Shown: positions 52,522-60,945 of the stretch, piece after piece
Position numbering within the stretch: the stretch's first letter is position 1
How the letters are laid out: each line of letters opens with the position of its first letter
NCBI GenBank assembly: GCA_965277345.1
Contig: CBDICI010000004.1
Coordinates: 496,001 to 560,000 of the forward strand
Direction: 5' to 3'
Source of the DNA: CAIOYC01 sp965277345
GTDB lineage: Bacteria > Pseudomonadota > Alphaproteobacteria > Caulobacterales > Caulobacteraceae
Length of the DNA stretch: 64,000 bases
Made by a program: the position numbers and the translations under genes
The notes under the pieces: model-generated
The model's input: the letters and a program-made list of their open reading frames with translations, nothing else
Database searches by the model: none
Told to the model about the DNA's origin: nothing

Positions 52522-53072
52522 CACCGCTCCATCAGCCGCGGCATCAGTTCGACAAGGTTGCAGGGCTTGTGGCGACTATCGAGTTGGGGGCCGATCACGC
52601 TCCAGCCGTCCTTCACCGCGCCGTTGGAGCCGGGCAGGCAGAAGACGAACACCCCGTTGATCAGCCCCGCCGTGGCGCGCGACTGCAGCGTGGAGAGGCC
52701 GACCGACTGGTAGCTGGTCTGGTGAAAGATCACCGAAAAGCCGTCGATGCGTTTGTCGAACAGTGGCTCCAGCGCCTCGGGCGTCACGTCGCGGCCGGTG
52801 AGGCCCGTACCGCCGGTGGTGACGATCACGTCGCATTGGCGGTTGGAGATCCAGCCGCGCACGCGGCTACGGATAGCGTCCACGTCGTCGGGCACGATAG
52901 CGCGCATGGCCACGGCGTGGCCGGCGTCCGCGATTCGTTCGGTCAGCACGTCGCCGGAGGTGTCGCTTTTCTCGTCGCGGGTGTCGGAGACTGTCAGGAC
53001 GGCGATGCGCACCGGCTTGAACGCCAGGGTCTCGTCCAGGCGGCCGGGGGATTTGGGGACGGGCGCGTTCAT
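52521..53072 (-). CDS. moaB: Molybdenum cofactor biosynthesis protein MoaB
   Basis: A 183-residue MogA/MoaB-family protein that adenylylates or binds molybdopterin. The MoCF signature VIVTTGGTGLTGRDVTPEAL is present at about residue 84, and VLTVSDTRDEKSDTSG near the start. The C-terminal FVFCLPGSNGAVKDGW completes the pterin site. It overlaps moaE at ATGA and is followed by moaC. Confidence 0.93.
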   Translation of the reverse strand: MNAPVPKSPGRLDETLAFKPVRIAVLTVSDTRDEKSDTSGDVLTERIADAGHAVAMRAIVPDDVDAIRSRVRGWISNRQCDVIVTTGGTGLTGRDVTPEALEPLFDKRIDGFSVIFHQTSYQSVGLSTLQSRATAGLINGVFVFCLPGSNGAVKDGWSVIGPQLDSRHKPCNLVELMPRLMER

Positions 53073-53527
53073 GGGGTCTCCGTGGCGGGGGCGTCCCAGC
53101 GGCCGGCGTCGGCATGGTCGCGCAAGGTGGGTTCGATCCAGCGGCTGGCGCCGGCTTCGTGCGATTTCTTCCAGAACGGGGCGCGGGACTTCAGATAGTC
53201 CATCAGATAGTCGGCCCCCTCGAACGCCGCACGCCGGTGCTTGGCTGCGGCGGCGACGAACACGACGACTTGACCGGGCGATACCCGCCCAACCCGATGC
53301 ACGACGGCGGCGTCGTCGAGCGCGAAGCGGGCGGCGGCCTCGGCGACGATCCCCTCGATGGCGGTCTCGGTGAAGTCGGGATAGGCCTCCAGCTCCAACG
53401 CCTCCACCCCGCCGTCGCCGCGGACGAGGCCGGTGAAGCTGACCACGCCCCCCGTCTCGGTACGGCCGTGCAGGAAGCCGCCGAGCAGCGCGCCGGCGTC
53501 GATCGGTTCGGGCGACAGGCGGACCAA
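53069..53527 (-). CDS. moaE: Molybdopterin synthase catalytic subunit MoaE
   Basis: A 152-residue subunit that, with MoaD, transfers sulfur to precursor Z. It has GGVVSFTGLVRG, the HRVGRVSPGQVVVFVAAAAKHR active-site region and FEGADYLMDYLKSRAPFWKK with the catalytic lysine. The apparent start is TTG 53527, with a GGGGGTGA stretch upstream; the moaD stop is 4 bases away. The C-terminus overlaps moaB. Confidence 0.94.
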   Translation of the reverse strand: MVRLSPEPIDAGALLGGFLHGRTETGGVVSFTGLVRGDGGVEALELEAYPDFTETAIEGIVAEAAARFALDDAAVVHRVGRVSPGQVVVFVAAAAKHRRAAFEGADYLMDYLKSRAPFWKKSHEAGASRWIEPTLRDHADAGRWDAPATETP

Positions 53528-53531
53528 GGCG

Positions 53532-53786
53532 TCACCCCCCGCTCATGGGCGGCAGGAAGGCGATCTCCATGCCGGGTTGCAGCACCGGGTCTCCCCCGCG
53601 GATGGCCTTGTCCACGGCCGCCTTCACGCCGGGGCCATCCAGCGCCGCGCCGAGGGCGGCGTCGGCCGCGGCCAGCACCGCCCTTAGCGCGGAGAGGGTG
53701 GGGGGTGCGGGCTCCACCCACCGCTCGCGCCAACCGGCGAGGTCGCGCAGCGGGCCGAACAGCAGCACCTTGACGGCCGCCGCCAT
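53532..53786 (-). CDS. moaD: Molybdopterin synthase sulfur carrier subunit MoaD
   Basis: An 84-residue ubiquitin-like protein starting MAAAVKVLLFGPLRDLAGW and ending FLPPMSGG, where the C-terminal Gly-Gly is thiocarboxylated to donate sulfur. Its length is typical. It begins one base after the moaA stop and is followed by moaE 4 bases later, so the pair is translated together. The start ATG 53786 was picked because the upstream extension is unlike the family. Confidence 0.92.
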   Translation of the reverse strand: MAAAVKVLLFGPLRDLAGWRERWVEPAPPTLSALRAVLAAADAALGAALDGPGVKAAVDKAIRGGDPVLQPGMEIAFLPPMSGG

Positions 53787-53787
53787 C

Positions 53788-54837
53788 TCAGCCGCCCGTG
53801 GTCGACATGTGGCGGCGCACGGTCGGGCCCTCGCCCACGCCGATACGGAAGTCGTGCGCAAGCGGCTTGGCGGCGATGGCGGCGCGGATGGCGTCCACCA
53901 GCGGCGCATCGTCCGGAGAGGCGCGCAGCAGGCTTCTGAGGTCGGTGGCGTCGTCGCGGCCGAGGCAGGTGTGCAGCGTGCCGGTGCAGGTCAGCCGCAC
54001 TCGGTTGCAGGTGTCGCAGAAGGTATGGCTGAGCGGAGTGATGAAGCCGATCCGCCCTCCGGTCTCCGCCACGCGGGAATAGCGCGCCGGGCCAAGTGTC
54101 GTGTCGCTGAGGGGGGTCAGGGTCCAGGCGGCCACCAAGTCCTGGCGCACCTCGCGCAAGGACAGGAACTGGTCGGTGCGGTTCTCGTCCACATCGCCCA
54201 TGGGCATGGTCTCGATCAGCACCAGATCGAAGCCCCGCGCGTGGGCGAAGCACATCAGATCGCGAATCTCGCCCCTATTGTCCCGCGCCAGGGCGACGGT
54301 GTTGATCTTCACCTTGAGGCCCGCGGCCTGCGCGGCGTCCAGCCCGGCGAACACCTTGGCGATGTCGCCGCCGCGGGTCAGGCGCTGGAAGGTGGCCGGG
54401 TCGAGCGTATCGAGCGAGACGTTAACCCGCTTCATGCCGAGCCGCGCCAGCTCGGCGGCGTATTGGTCGAGGTGCGTGCCGTTGGTGGTCAGGGTCAGCT
54501 CATCCAGCGCGCCGCTGCGCAGGTGGCGCGACAGGCGCTCCACCAGTTCCATGAGGCCCTTGCGCACCAGGGGCTCGCCGCCGGTAAGGCGAAGCTTGCG
54601 CGTGCCGAGCCCGATGAACACGCCGGTGAGCCGGTCCAGTTCCTCGATGGACAACACCTCGGCCTTCGGCAGGAACTGCATCCGCTCGGGCATACAATAG
54701 GCGCAGCGCAGGTCGCACCGGTCGGTCACCGACACGCGCAGATAGGCGATCCGCCGGCCGAAGCCGTCGGTCAGACCCTCCGTCCGGGGTGCGGGCCTGT
54801 CGTGCGGCCAGGAGACGTCGTATGGGCTCATCGGCAT
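53788..54837 (-). CDS. moaA: GTP 3',8-cyclase MoaA
   Basis: A 349-residue radical-SAM enzyme that starts molybdenum cofactor synthesis from GTP. The first [4Fe-4S] cluster uses VTDRCDLRCAYCMPE at about residue 33, the second uses cysteines near CDTCNRVRLTCTG. The LTGGEPLVRKGL motif binds SAM. The last residues TTGG end the protein; E. coli MoaA ends GG too, which matters for activity. The start is ATG 54837 or ATG 54831. It is divergent from mocA with only 22 bases between starts. Confidence 0.95.
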   Translation of the reverse strand: MPMSPYDVSWPHDRPAPRTEGLTDGFGRRIAYLRVSVTDRCDLRCAYCMPERMQFLPKAEVLSIEELDRLTGVFIGLGTRKLRLTGGEPLVRKGLMELVERLSRHLRSGALDELTLTTNGTHLDQYAAELARLGMKRVNVSLDTLDPATFQRLTRGGDIAKVFAGLDAAQAAGLKVKINTVALARDNRGEIRDLMCFAHARGFDLVLIETMPMGDVDENRTDQFLSLREVRQDLVAAWTLTPLSDTTLGPARYSRVAETGGRIGFITPLSHTFCDTCNRVRLTCTGTLHTCLGRDDATDLRSLLRASPDDAPLVDAIRAAIAAKPLAHDFRIGVGEGPTVRRHMSTTGG

Positions 54838-54859
54838 CCGTTACAGAACGGCATCTTAC

Positions 54860-55501
54860 ATGGAAACCGTGCAGGACATACGCGAGGGCGCCCGCAATGG
54901 TTTCTGGGCGCTGGTGCTGGCGGCGGGGGCGGGGGCGCGTTTCGGCGGCGACAAGCTGCGTGCGCCGTGGGGCGAGGGATCGCTGATCGAGGCGGCGCTG
55001 GCGGCGGCGAAGGCCGCGCCGGTGGAGGGTGTCATCGTGCTCCACCGCCCCGGCGATCAATTGGTGAATGAGCCCGCCGTGCGCGTGGTGGAGGTGGCGG
55101 ACTGGACGCAAGGCATGGCCAGTTCGCTGCGGGCGGGGATCGCCGCCCTGCCGCCGGGCGCCGCGGGGGTCTTCGTCTTTCTCGGCGACATGCCGCGCAT
55201 TCCGGTTGAGGTGCTGGGCGCCCTGGCCGAGGCGGTCCGCGCGGGCGCCCCCGCCGCCGCGCCGGTGTTCGACGGCCGGCTCGGCCATCCCGTTCTGTTT
55301 TCCGCCGCGCTGTTCCCGGCGCTGTCGCGGCTCACCGGCGACCAAGGCGCGCGCGGCGTGCTGGAAGCGCTGGGCAAAGGGCTGTCGCGAATCCCCGCCC
55401 CGGACGACGGGGTGCTGTTCGACGTGGACCGCCTCGCCGACCTTACCGCCGCCGCCCAAGGTCATCATGCCACTGGCGTCCTTCCTCGGAACGCGGGATA
55501 G
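54860..55501 (+). CDS. mocA: MocA-like nucleotidyltransferase (molybdenum cofactor cytidylyl/guanylyl transfer)
   Basis: A 213-residue nucleotidyltransferase with LVLAAGAGARFGGDKLRAPWG (nucleotide and metal loop, residues 18-38) and FVFLGDMPRIP at about residue 110, resembling MocA/MobA enzymes that add CMP or GMP to molybdopterin. Its position beside the moa operon supports this. Cytidylyl transfer would suit xanthine-oxidase-type enzymes, of which only a remnant occurs in this window. Start ATG 54860; GTG 54870 is an alternative. Confidence 0.8.
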   Translation: METVQDIREGARNGFWALVLAAGAGARFGGDKLRAPWGEGSLIEAALAAAKAAPVEGVIVLHRPGDQLVNEPAVRVVEVADWTQGMASSLRAGIAALPPGAAGVFVFLGDMPRIPVEVLGALAEAVRAGAPAAAPVFDGRLGHPVLFSAALFPALSRLTGDQGARGVLEALGKGLSRIPAPDDGVLFDVDRLADLTAAAQGHHATGVLPRNAG

Positions 55502-55536
55502 ACGGCGCAGACCTCCGGATCGTTTCAAGGATCGCC

Positions 55537-56064
55537 ATGAAGGCCATCGCCCTCGCCGTTTCCGCCCTTGGCCTGCTGGCCGCCGCCCCCGTCGCGGCGG
55601 CGCCCGCCACGGCGCCCGTCCAGACCCGGCTGAAGATCACCGACCCCGCCGCCCCGGTGAAGGTTCCCGCTGACGGCCCCGACGCCTTCCTGGCCGCCAA
55701 CGCCAGACAGCCCGGCGTGATCGCTCTGCCCGACGGCCTGCAGTACAAGGTGGTCAAGGCCGGCGACCCCAAGGGACCGACGCCCAAGGAAGGCGACGTC
55801 ATCAAGGTGCACTACGAAGGCAAGCTGCTGGACGGTTCGGTGTTCGACAGTTCGTTCAAGCGCGGCAAGCCCATGCTGGCGCCGCTCGGCGGGCTGGTGC
55901 CGGCTTGGATGGAGGCGTTGCCGAAGATGCATGTGGGCGATGAGTGGATCCTCTATGTGCCGCCCGCCCTGGGCTATGGGCCCGAGGGCCAGCCGCCGGT
56001 GATCCCCGCCAACAGCGTGATGATCTTCCGCATCCAGCTTCTGGGCCTGTTGTCGGCCGACTGA
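55537..56064 (+). CDS. Exported FKBP-type peptidyl-prolyl isomerase
   Basis: A 175-residue protein with a signal peptide (ending PVAAAP) and one C-terminal FKBP domain: GDVIKVHYEGKLLDGSVFDSSF, then GLVPAWMEALPKMHVGDEW and ALGYGPEGQPPVIPANSVMIF, the standard pattern with the active-site aromatic residues. It would help fold periplasmic or envelope proteins. ccmC starts 4 bases after it, so the gene may be part of the cytochrome maturation operon. Confidence 0.88.
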   Translation: MKAIALAVSALGLLAAAPVAAAPATAPVQTRLKITDPAAPVKVPADGPDAFLAANARQPGVIALPDGLQYKVVKAGDPKGPTPKEGDVIKVHYEGKLLDGSVFDSSFKRGKPMLAPLGGLVPAWMEALPKMHVGDEWILYVPPALGYGPEGQPPVIPANSVMIFRIQLLGLLSAD

Positions 56065-56068
56065 TCCA

Positions 56069-56803
56069 ATGAGCTTCGTCGCCACTTTCACCGCCGGCCT
56101 GTCCAACCCCGCCCGCTTCATGCGGGTATCGCGCTGGCTGGCGCCGGTGCTGGGCCTGGGCGCGGCGCTGGCGCTGCTGGCCGGGCTGGCCATCGGCGTG
56201 GGCGCGCCGGACGATTATCAACAGGGCGCCACGGTGAAGATCATGTTCATCCACGTGCCGGCGGCGATCCTCAGCATGACCGTCTATGCCTGTCTGGCGG
56301 GGGCCAGTTTCTTCGGCCTCGTCTTCCGCCACGCCTTGGCCGACGCCGCCGCCAAGGCCGCGGCCCCCATCGGGGCGGCGTTCACCGGACTGGCGCTGGT
56401 GACCGGCTCGCTCTGGGGCCGGCCGATGTGGGGCGCCTGGTGGGTATGGGACGCGCGGCTGACCTCCGAACTGGTGCTGTTCCTGCTCTATCTCGGCTAC
56501 ATGGCGCTGCACGCGGCGCTGGACGACGAACAGAAGGCCGCCCGCGCCGCCGCCATTCTTGCCCTGATCGGCGTGGTGAACCTGCCGATCATCCACTACT
56601 CGGTCACCTGGTGGAACAGCCTGCACCAAGGCGAGACCATCTTCGCTACCGGCGGCTCCAAGGCCGCGCCGGTCTACCTGCTGCCGCTCGGTCTGATGTT
56701 CCTGGGCTATCTCTTGCTGTTCGGCGCGCTCTGGCTGGTGCGGACGCGGACCGAGGTGTGGAAGCGACGCGCCTCGGCGGCGGCGCTCCGGGCCGCGGGG
56801 TAG
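56069..56803 (+). CDS. ccmC: Cytochrome c maturation haem exporter permease CcmC
   Basis: A 244-residue six-helix membrane protein with the tryptophan-rich haem-binding motif WGAWWVWDARLTSELVLFLLY at about residues 116-136, and periplasmic histidines in IMFIHVPAA and IHYSVTWWNSLHQG. It presents haem to CcmE for cytochrome c assembly. ccmD and ccmG follow immediately; ccmA and ccmB are not in the window. Confidence 0.92.
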   Translation: MSFVATFTAGLSNPARFMRVSRWLAPVLGLGAALALLAGLAIGVGAPDDYQQGATVKIMFIHVPAAILSMTVYACLAGASFFGLVFRHALADAAAKAAAPIGAAFTGLALVTGSLWGRPMWGAWWVWDARLTSELVLFLLYLGYMALHAALDDEQKAARAAAILALIGVVNLPIIHYSVTWWNSLHQGETIFATGGSKAAPVYLLPLGLMFLGYLLLFGALWLVRTRTEVWKRRASAAALRAAG

Positions 56804-56807
56804 GATC

Positions 56808-56969
56808 ATGGACCTGCTGCACGCCGGTAAGTACGCCGCCTTCGTCTATCCCGCTTACGGCATCACCGCCGTGGTCCTGATCGTTCTGGTCATCCAGAGC
56901 CTGCTGGCCGCCCGCGCCGCGCGCCGCCGGGCGGAAGGTGGGGCGGCGGCCACGGACGAAGCGACATGA
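56808..56969 (+). CDS. ccmD: Haem exporter protein CcmD
   Basis: A 53-residue single-span protein, MDLLHAGKYAAFVYPAYGI then VVLIVLVIQSLLAARAARRR, the expected membrane helix followed by basic residues. CcmD stabilises the CcmC-CcmE complex. It starts 4 bases after ccmC and overlaps ccmG by ATGA. It is short enough to be missed by gene finders. Confidence 0.88.
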   Translation: MDLLHAGKYAAFVYPAYGITAVVLIVLVIQSLLAARAARRRAEGGAAATDEAT

Positions 56970-57487
56970 AGCGCTGGATCGCGGTCCTGCCCCTGGCGGT
57001 GCTGGCGCTCCTAGGGGTGCTGTTCGCCACCTTCGGCCTGCATCACGACCCGCACGTGATTCCGGCCGCCCTGGTCGGCAAGCCCTTGCCGGGCGACCGC
57101 CTGGCGACCCTGACCAACGATCCTCCCGTGGCGTTGACCAGCGAAGTGCGCGGGCCGACGCTGGTGAACGTCTTCTTCTCCACCTGCGCGCCCTGTGTGG
57201 AGGAGCATCCGGCGCTCTTGGCGTTGAAGGCCCAGGGCGTGCGCATCGTGGGTCTCGCCTACAAGGAAGATCCGGGCAGGACCCGGGCCTATCTGGATCG
57301 CCTGGGCGATCCCTTCGCGGCGGTGCTGGTGGACCGGGACGGCCGCGCCGCCATCGACCTCGGCGTATCCGGCGCGCCGGAGACCTTCGCCGTGACAGGG
57401 TCCGGCCAGATCGTCGCCAAGCATTCGGGCGCACTGACGCCCGCCGACGCCGACAGCCTGCTTCGCGCCGCGGCCGGAACGCGTTGA
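56966..57487 (+). CDS. ccmG: Thiol:disulfide interchange protein CcmG/DsbE
   Basis: A 173-residue membrane-anchored thioredoxin-like protein with an N-terminal hydrophobic anchor (LPLAVLALLGVLFATF) and the active site STCAPCVEEH at about residue 75. The GVSGAPETFAV segment carries the cis-proline of the fold. It keeps apocytochrome cysteines reduced for haem attachment. It overlaps ccmD by 4 bases. Confidence 0.92.
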   Translation: MKRWIAVLPLAVLALLGVLFATFGLHHDPHVIPAALVGKPLPGDRLATLTNDPPVALTSEVRGPTLVNVFFSTCAPCVEEHPALLALKAQGVRIVGLAYKEDPGRTRAYLDRLGDPFAAVLVDRDGRAAIDLGVSGAPETFAVTGSGQIVAKHSGALTPADADSLLRAAAGTR

Positions 57488-57549
57488 GTTTACCGTTGTT
57501 AAGACGGGGTTAACCATGTTCGTCCGAACCCTCGGATGAGGACCCACCC

Positions 57550-57807
57550 ATGGCCGATTTTCGCGTCACCGGCGCTTTACCCCCCGCCCTGCAGCCCGCG
57601 CGGCAAGGCGACGCCGCGCGCGCGGCCCAGCGCGCCTTCTTCCAGGCCGCGCTCAACAACACCGCGCCCGTCGTCGCCCCTCATCCGGTCGCGGCCCAGC
57701 CGACCCCTTCACCGCCGGCGCCGCGGGTGACGGCCGCGCAGGCAACCGCCGCTGGCGAGCCGAACCGGTTCATGCGCCCGGGCTCGCTGCTCGATATCAG
57801 GGTCTAG
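57550..57807 (+). CDS. Small Ala/Pro-rich protein of unknown function
   Basis: An 85-residue, probably disordered protein with a Gln/Ala helix (RQGDAARAAQRAFFQAALN) and a Pro-rich middle (AAQPTPSPPAPR), ending RPGSLLDIRV. It has no signal peptide or cysteine. Its base composition is like that of its neighbours. A GGTTAACC palindrome is 40 bases upstream. Its stop overlaps that of rsmE by 4 bases. I do not recognise a family; the clear frame and conserved-looking N-terminus make it likely but not certain to be a gene. Confidence 0.6.
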   Translation: MADFRVTGALPPALQPARQGDAARAAQRAFFQAALNNTAPVVAPHPVAAQPTPSPPAPRVTAAQATAAGEPNRFMRPGSLLDIRV

Positions 57808-58559
57808 CGCCAGTCGCCCAAGGCCGCCTGCCACAGGGTCAGGGCTGCGATGGCGGCCGTGTCGGCGCGCAGGATGCGGGGACCGAGGATGACCGGGGTG
57901 ACGAAGGGTTTGCAGCGCAACATCGCGCGCTCTTCCGGCGCGAAGCCGCCTTCGGGGCCGACCAGCACCGCCCAGGATGCGCTACCCGCCGCTTGCAGCG
58001 CGTCCAGTACGGGCCTCGCTCGGCCATGCGAGCCGCCCCATTCAGCGAATGGATCGTCCCCCGCCTCGTCGCAGAACATCACCCGGCGGTCTTCCTGCCA
58101 TCCTGCCAGCAGCGCTTCCAACTTCACCGGCGCCGCCACCTCCGGTACGTCCAGCCGTCCGGTCTGCTCCGCCGCCTCGATGGCGATGGTCTGCAGCCGC
58201 TCGACCCGCGTATGGTCGGCATTGGTGCGCCGCGTGATGACCAGACGGATACGTCGGACGCCAAGCTCGGTCGCCTTCTCCACAATGGTCTCCAGCGGCC
58301 CACGCTTGACCAGCGCCATCACCAACTCCAGGTCAGGCGTCGTCGCCTGCGGCCTCATCTGCGCCTCGACCCGCAGCGTGCAGTCGCGCTTGCCCACCGC
58401 CTCGACGACCGCGCGCCATTCCCCGTCGCGACCGTTGAACAGCAGCAGCTCCGCCCCCGCCTGCAGCCGCATCACGCTCAAGAGGTAGCGCGCCTGTTCG
58501 GGTGTCGGCGCTACGCGCGCGGTGGCGGACAGGGCCTGGGAAACGTGAAGCCGGATCAT
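57804..58559 (-). CDS. rsmE: 16S rRNA (uracil-1498-N3)-methyltransferase RsmE
   Basis: A 251-residue SPOUT-fold methyltransferase. It starts MIRLHVSQAL and has the LELVMALVKRGPLETIVEKATELGVRRI core, and the knot region with VLVGPEGGFAPEERAML and VILGPRILRADTAAIAAL, which binds S-adenosylmethionine. It methylates U1498 in the 30S subunit. It converges with the upstream small gene (4-base overlap) and is divergent from ppk2 (38 bases). Confidence 0.93.
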   Translation of the reverse strand: MIRLHVSQALSATARVAPTPEQARYLLSVMRLQAGAELLLFNGRDGEWRAVVEAVGKRDCTLRVEAQMRPQATTPDLELVMALVKRGPLETIVEKATELGVRRIRLVITRRTNADHTRVERLQTIAIEAAEQTGRLDVPEVAAPVKLEALLAGWQEDRRVMFCDEAGDDPFAEWGGSHGRARPVLDALQAAGSASWAVLVGPEGGFAPEERAMLRCKPFVTPVILGPRILRADTAAIAALTLWQAALGDWR

Positions 58560-58597
58560 GCTTTCCTTCTAACCCGACAGCGCCCTACGGTGCAGCC

Positions 58598-59347
58598 ATG
58601 GATAGGCACGCCTACAAGACCGAACTTCACGCCCTGCAACGGGCGCTCGTCCGCTGGCAGGGTGCGGCCATGCACAGCGGCCAGAAGGTCGCCTTGGTGC
58701 TCGAAGGCCGCGACGCCGCGGGTAAGGACGGACTGATCAAGCGCATCGCCGAACACCTGTCGGTGCGCGCCACGCGCGTGGTCGCCCTGCCCAAGCCCTC
58801 GGACCGGCAACAGAGCCAATGGTTCTTTCAGCGCTATGTGGAGCACCTGCCGGCAGGCGGCGAACTCGTGATCTTCAACCGCTCCTGGTACAACCGGGCG
58901 GGGGTCGAGCGGGTGATGGGCTTCGCCACCGAGCGCGAGCAGGCCGACTTCCTCCGCGACGCTCCGGCCTTCGAGCGTATGCTGGTGGAAAGCGACATGC
59001 TGGTGCTCAAATACTGGCTCGACATCTCGAAGGATGAGCAAGCCGAGCGCCTCGATGCCCGGCGCCGCGATCCCCTGAAGGCGCTGAAGGTCTCAGACAT
59101 GGACGCCGTGGCGCAGAAGAAATGGAGCGCCTATTCCCAGGCCCGCAACGAAATGCTGGTGCGCACCGACTCGGAGGTCGCCCCATGGTGGTGCGTGCAG
59201 GCCGACCACAAAAAGGCCGCCCGGCTGAACGTCATGCGCCACCTGATCCGCCAGGTGGCGGGCGAGGATGGGGCCGACCCGCCGGATGATGACGTGCTGT
59301 TCCGCTTCGACCCGGGAGCTCTCACCAACGGCCGCCTGGCGAAGTGA
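58598..59347 (+). CDS. ppk2: Polyphosphate kinase 2 family protein
   Basis: A 249-residue PPK2 enzyme transferring phosphate between polyphosphate and nucleotides. Walker A is LEGRDAAGKDGLIKRI at about residue 30. Walker B and lid elements are visible in LVIFNRSWYNRAGVERVMGF and PLKALKVSDMDAVAQKKW. It is close to the single-domain class I type. The start ATG 58598 was chosen because the upstream frame to 58502 shares no family similarity. Whether it favours ADP or GDP is not known. Confidence 0.88.
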   Translation: MDRHAYKTELHALQRALVRWQGAAMHSGQKVALVLEGRDAAGKDGLIKRIAEHLSVRATRVVALPKPSDRQQSQWFFQRYVEHLPAGGELVIFNRSWYNRAGVERVMGFATEREQADFLRDAPAFERMLVESDMLVLKYWLDISKDEQAERLDARRRDPLKALKVSDMDAVAQKKWSAYSQARNEMLVRTDSEVAPWWCVQADHKKAARLNVMRHLIRQVAGEDGADPPDDDVLFRFDPGALTNGRLAK

Positions 59348-59351
59348 CCGC

Positions 59352-59588
59352 CTATCGCCGCCGCCGCGCTCTGTGGCGGACACGAAGGATGAGGACCGAC
59401 CCATCGTCCAGGAGCCGGTAGACAATTACATAGGGGCGAACCGTCGCCAAAACGCGCTCGCCTCGACGGGTGACGTCGATCAGGCGCCGGAGCAGCCGGT
59501 ACGACGCCGATACGTTAAAGTGGCGAACATAGAGGTTTATCTCTTCGATATTCGCCAGAGCTTCGTCGGACCAGATTACTTCAACCAA
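59352..59588 (-). CDS. parE: ParE-type toxin
   Basis: A 78-residue RelE/ParE-family protein with VEVIWSDEALANIEEINLYV at the start and YVIVYRLLDDGSVLILRVRH near the end, the expected hydrophobic strands. I place the start at TTG 59588, which gives the usual family N-terminus and overlaps the antitoxin stop by 13 bases; ATG 59636 would overlap it by 61. ParE toxins often inhibit gyrase, but no activity is shown here. A very basic tail (RHRARRRR) closes it. Confidence 0.75.
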   Translation of the reverse strand: MVEVIWSDEALANIEEINLYVRHFNVSASYRLLRRLIDVTRRGERVLATVRPYVIVYRLLDDGSVLILRVRHRARRRR

Positions 59589-59815
59589 GGCCTGGGCCTG
59601 GGAAGCGGATTGTCGGTCATCAGGCTTTCGAGCCACGCCACGACCTCTTGGTGCGACACGATCCGACCGGCAGCTAGATCGGTTTCCGCGCGCGCAAGGG
59701 CGGTGGCTTCCTCCGCTTCGGCCAGTTCATCGAAAACGTCGGGCTCAAAGGGATCGAAGAGATCGTATTCGTCGAGCGCTTCGCGCCGCGCCGTGTCTGG
59801 CTTCGCGTCGTCCAT
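59576..59815 (-). CDS. Antitoxin of the ParD-like family
   Basis: A 79-residue acidic protein with the short core EADLAAGRIVSHQEVVAWL-like pattern (ARAETDLAAGRIVSHQEVVAW) near the C-terminus, seen in antitoxins paired with ParE. The N-terminal half is very acidic (EYDLFDPFEPDVFDELAEAEE) and probably disordered. It lies upstream of the ParE gene on the minus strand and overlaps it. The family match is by pattern only. Confidence 0.65.
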   Translation of the reverse strand: MDDAKPDTARREALDEYDLFDPFEPDVFDELAEAEEATALARAETDLAAGRIVSHQEVVAWLESLMTDNPLPRPRPWLK

Positions 59816-59852
59816 GCCTTAGATGTTAGCACGAAGCGGAGGATCGCCCAAA

Positions 59853-60863
59853 ATGGACTATGTCAATCTCGGCAAGACGGGGCTGAGGGTGTCGCGGCTG
59901 TGCCTCGGCTGCATGACCTATGGCGCCTCCAAATGGCGGCCCTGGGTGCTGGACGAGGCGGATAGCCGTCCCTTCTATGAACGGGCGCTGGAGGCGGGGA
60001 TAAATTTCTTCGACACCGCCGACATGTATTCGGTGGGCGAGAGCGAGGTGGTGACCGGCAAGACCCTGAAGGACCTCGGCGGGGCCAAGGGAAGCTGGCG
60101 CGACGGACTGGTGATCGCTACCAAGCTGTTCAACCCGATGTCGGGCGATCCCAACGACCGCGGCCTGTCGCGCAAGCACGTAATGGCGGCGGTGGACGCC
60201 AGCCTGCGCCGGCTGGGGACGGACTATATCGACCTCTACCAGATCCACCGATTCGATCCGCACACCCCGGTCGAGGAGACGTTGGAGGCGCTGCACGACG
60301 TGGTGAAGGCCGGCAAGGTCCGTTACCTCGGCGCCTCGTCCATGTACGCCTGGCAGTTCATGAAGATGCTGAGCATATCGGAGCGCAACGGCTGGGCGAG
60401 GTTCGTCTCCATGCAGCCGCAATACAATCTGGTCTATCGGGAGGAGGAACGGGAGATGCTGCCGCTGTGCCGGTCCGAGGGCATCGGCGTGATCCCCTGG
60501 TCGCCCCTGGCGCGAGGCTTCCTGGCGTCGGATCGCAAACGCCCGGCGGGCGGCGAGAACAGGCAGGGCGACACCACGCGCGCGCAGAGCGACCCCTTCG
60601 CGGACCACCTCTATTACACCGACGCGGATTTCGAGGTGAAGGACGCCCTCAATCAGGTGGCCGAGGCCAAGGGCGTCTCACCCATGCGCGTGGCCTTGGC
60701 CTGGGTGCTGTCCAAGCCTGCGGTCACCGCGCCCATCGTCGGCGCTTCCAAGCTGCATCACCTGGACGACGCCATCGCCGCGCTCGAGATCCGCCTGAGC
60801 GAGGACGAGATCAAGACGCTGGAGGCGGCCTACAAGTCCAAGCCGGTGCTGGACCATGCCTGA
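59853..60863 (+). CDS. Aldo/keto reductase
   Basis: A 336-residue NADPH-dependent reductase. It starts MDYVNLGKTGLRVSRLCLGCMTYG and has FFDTADMYSVGESE (catalytic Asp/Tyr), the catalytic Lys in VIATKLFNPM, the His in DLYQIHRFDP and VSMQPQYNLVYREEEREM. Its family neighbours are YajO/Tas-like oxidoreductases with unknown natural substrate. The start at ATG 59853 has GGAGG upstream. It lies 37 bases past the antitoxin start on the opposite strand. Confidence 0.9.
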   Translation: MDYVNLGKTGLRVSRLCLGCMTYGASKWRPWVLDEADSRPFYERALEAGINFFDTADMYSVGESEVVTGKTLKDLGGAKGSWRDGLVIATKLFNPMSGDPNDRGLSRKHVMAAVDASLRRLGTDYIDLYQIHRFDPHTPVEETLEALHDVVKAGKVRYLGASSMYAWQFMKMLSISERNGWARFVSMQPQYNLVYREEEREMLPLCRSEGIGVIPWSPLARGFLASDRKRPAGGENRQGDTTRAQSDPFADHLYYTDADFEVKDALNQVAEAKGVSPMRVALAWVLSKPAVTAPIVGASKLHHLDDAIAALEIRLSEDEIKTLEAAYKSKPVLDHA

Positions 60864-60945
60864 ACGCCGCCTCAACTAGGGATAGGTTGATTTTCAGGAT
60901 ATAGGACTGTATTCCTCACTAGGGTCATCGCAGGGAGCGGCCGAC

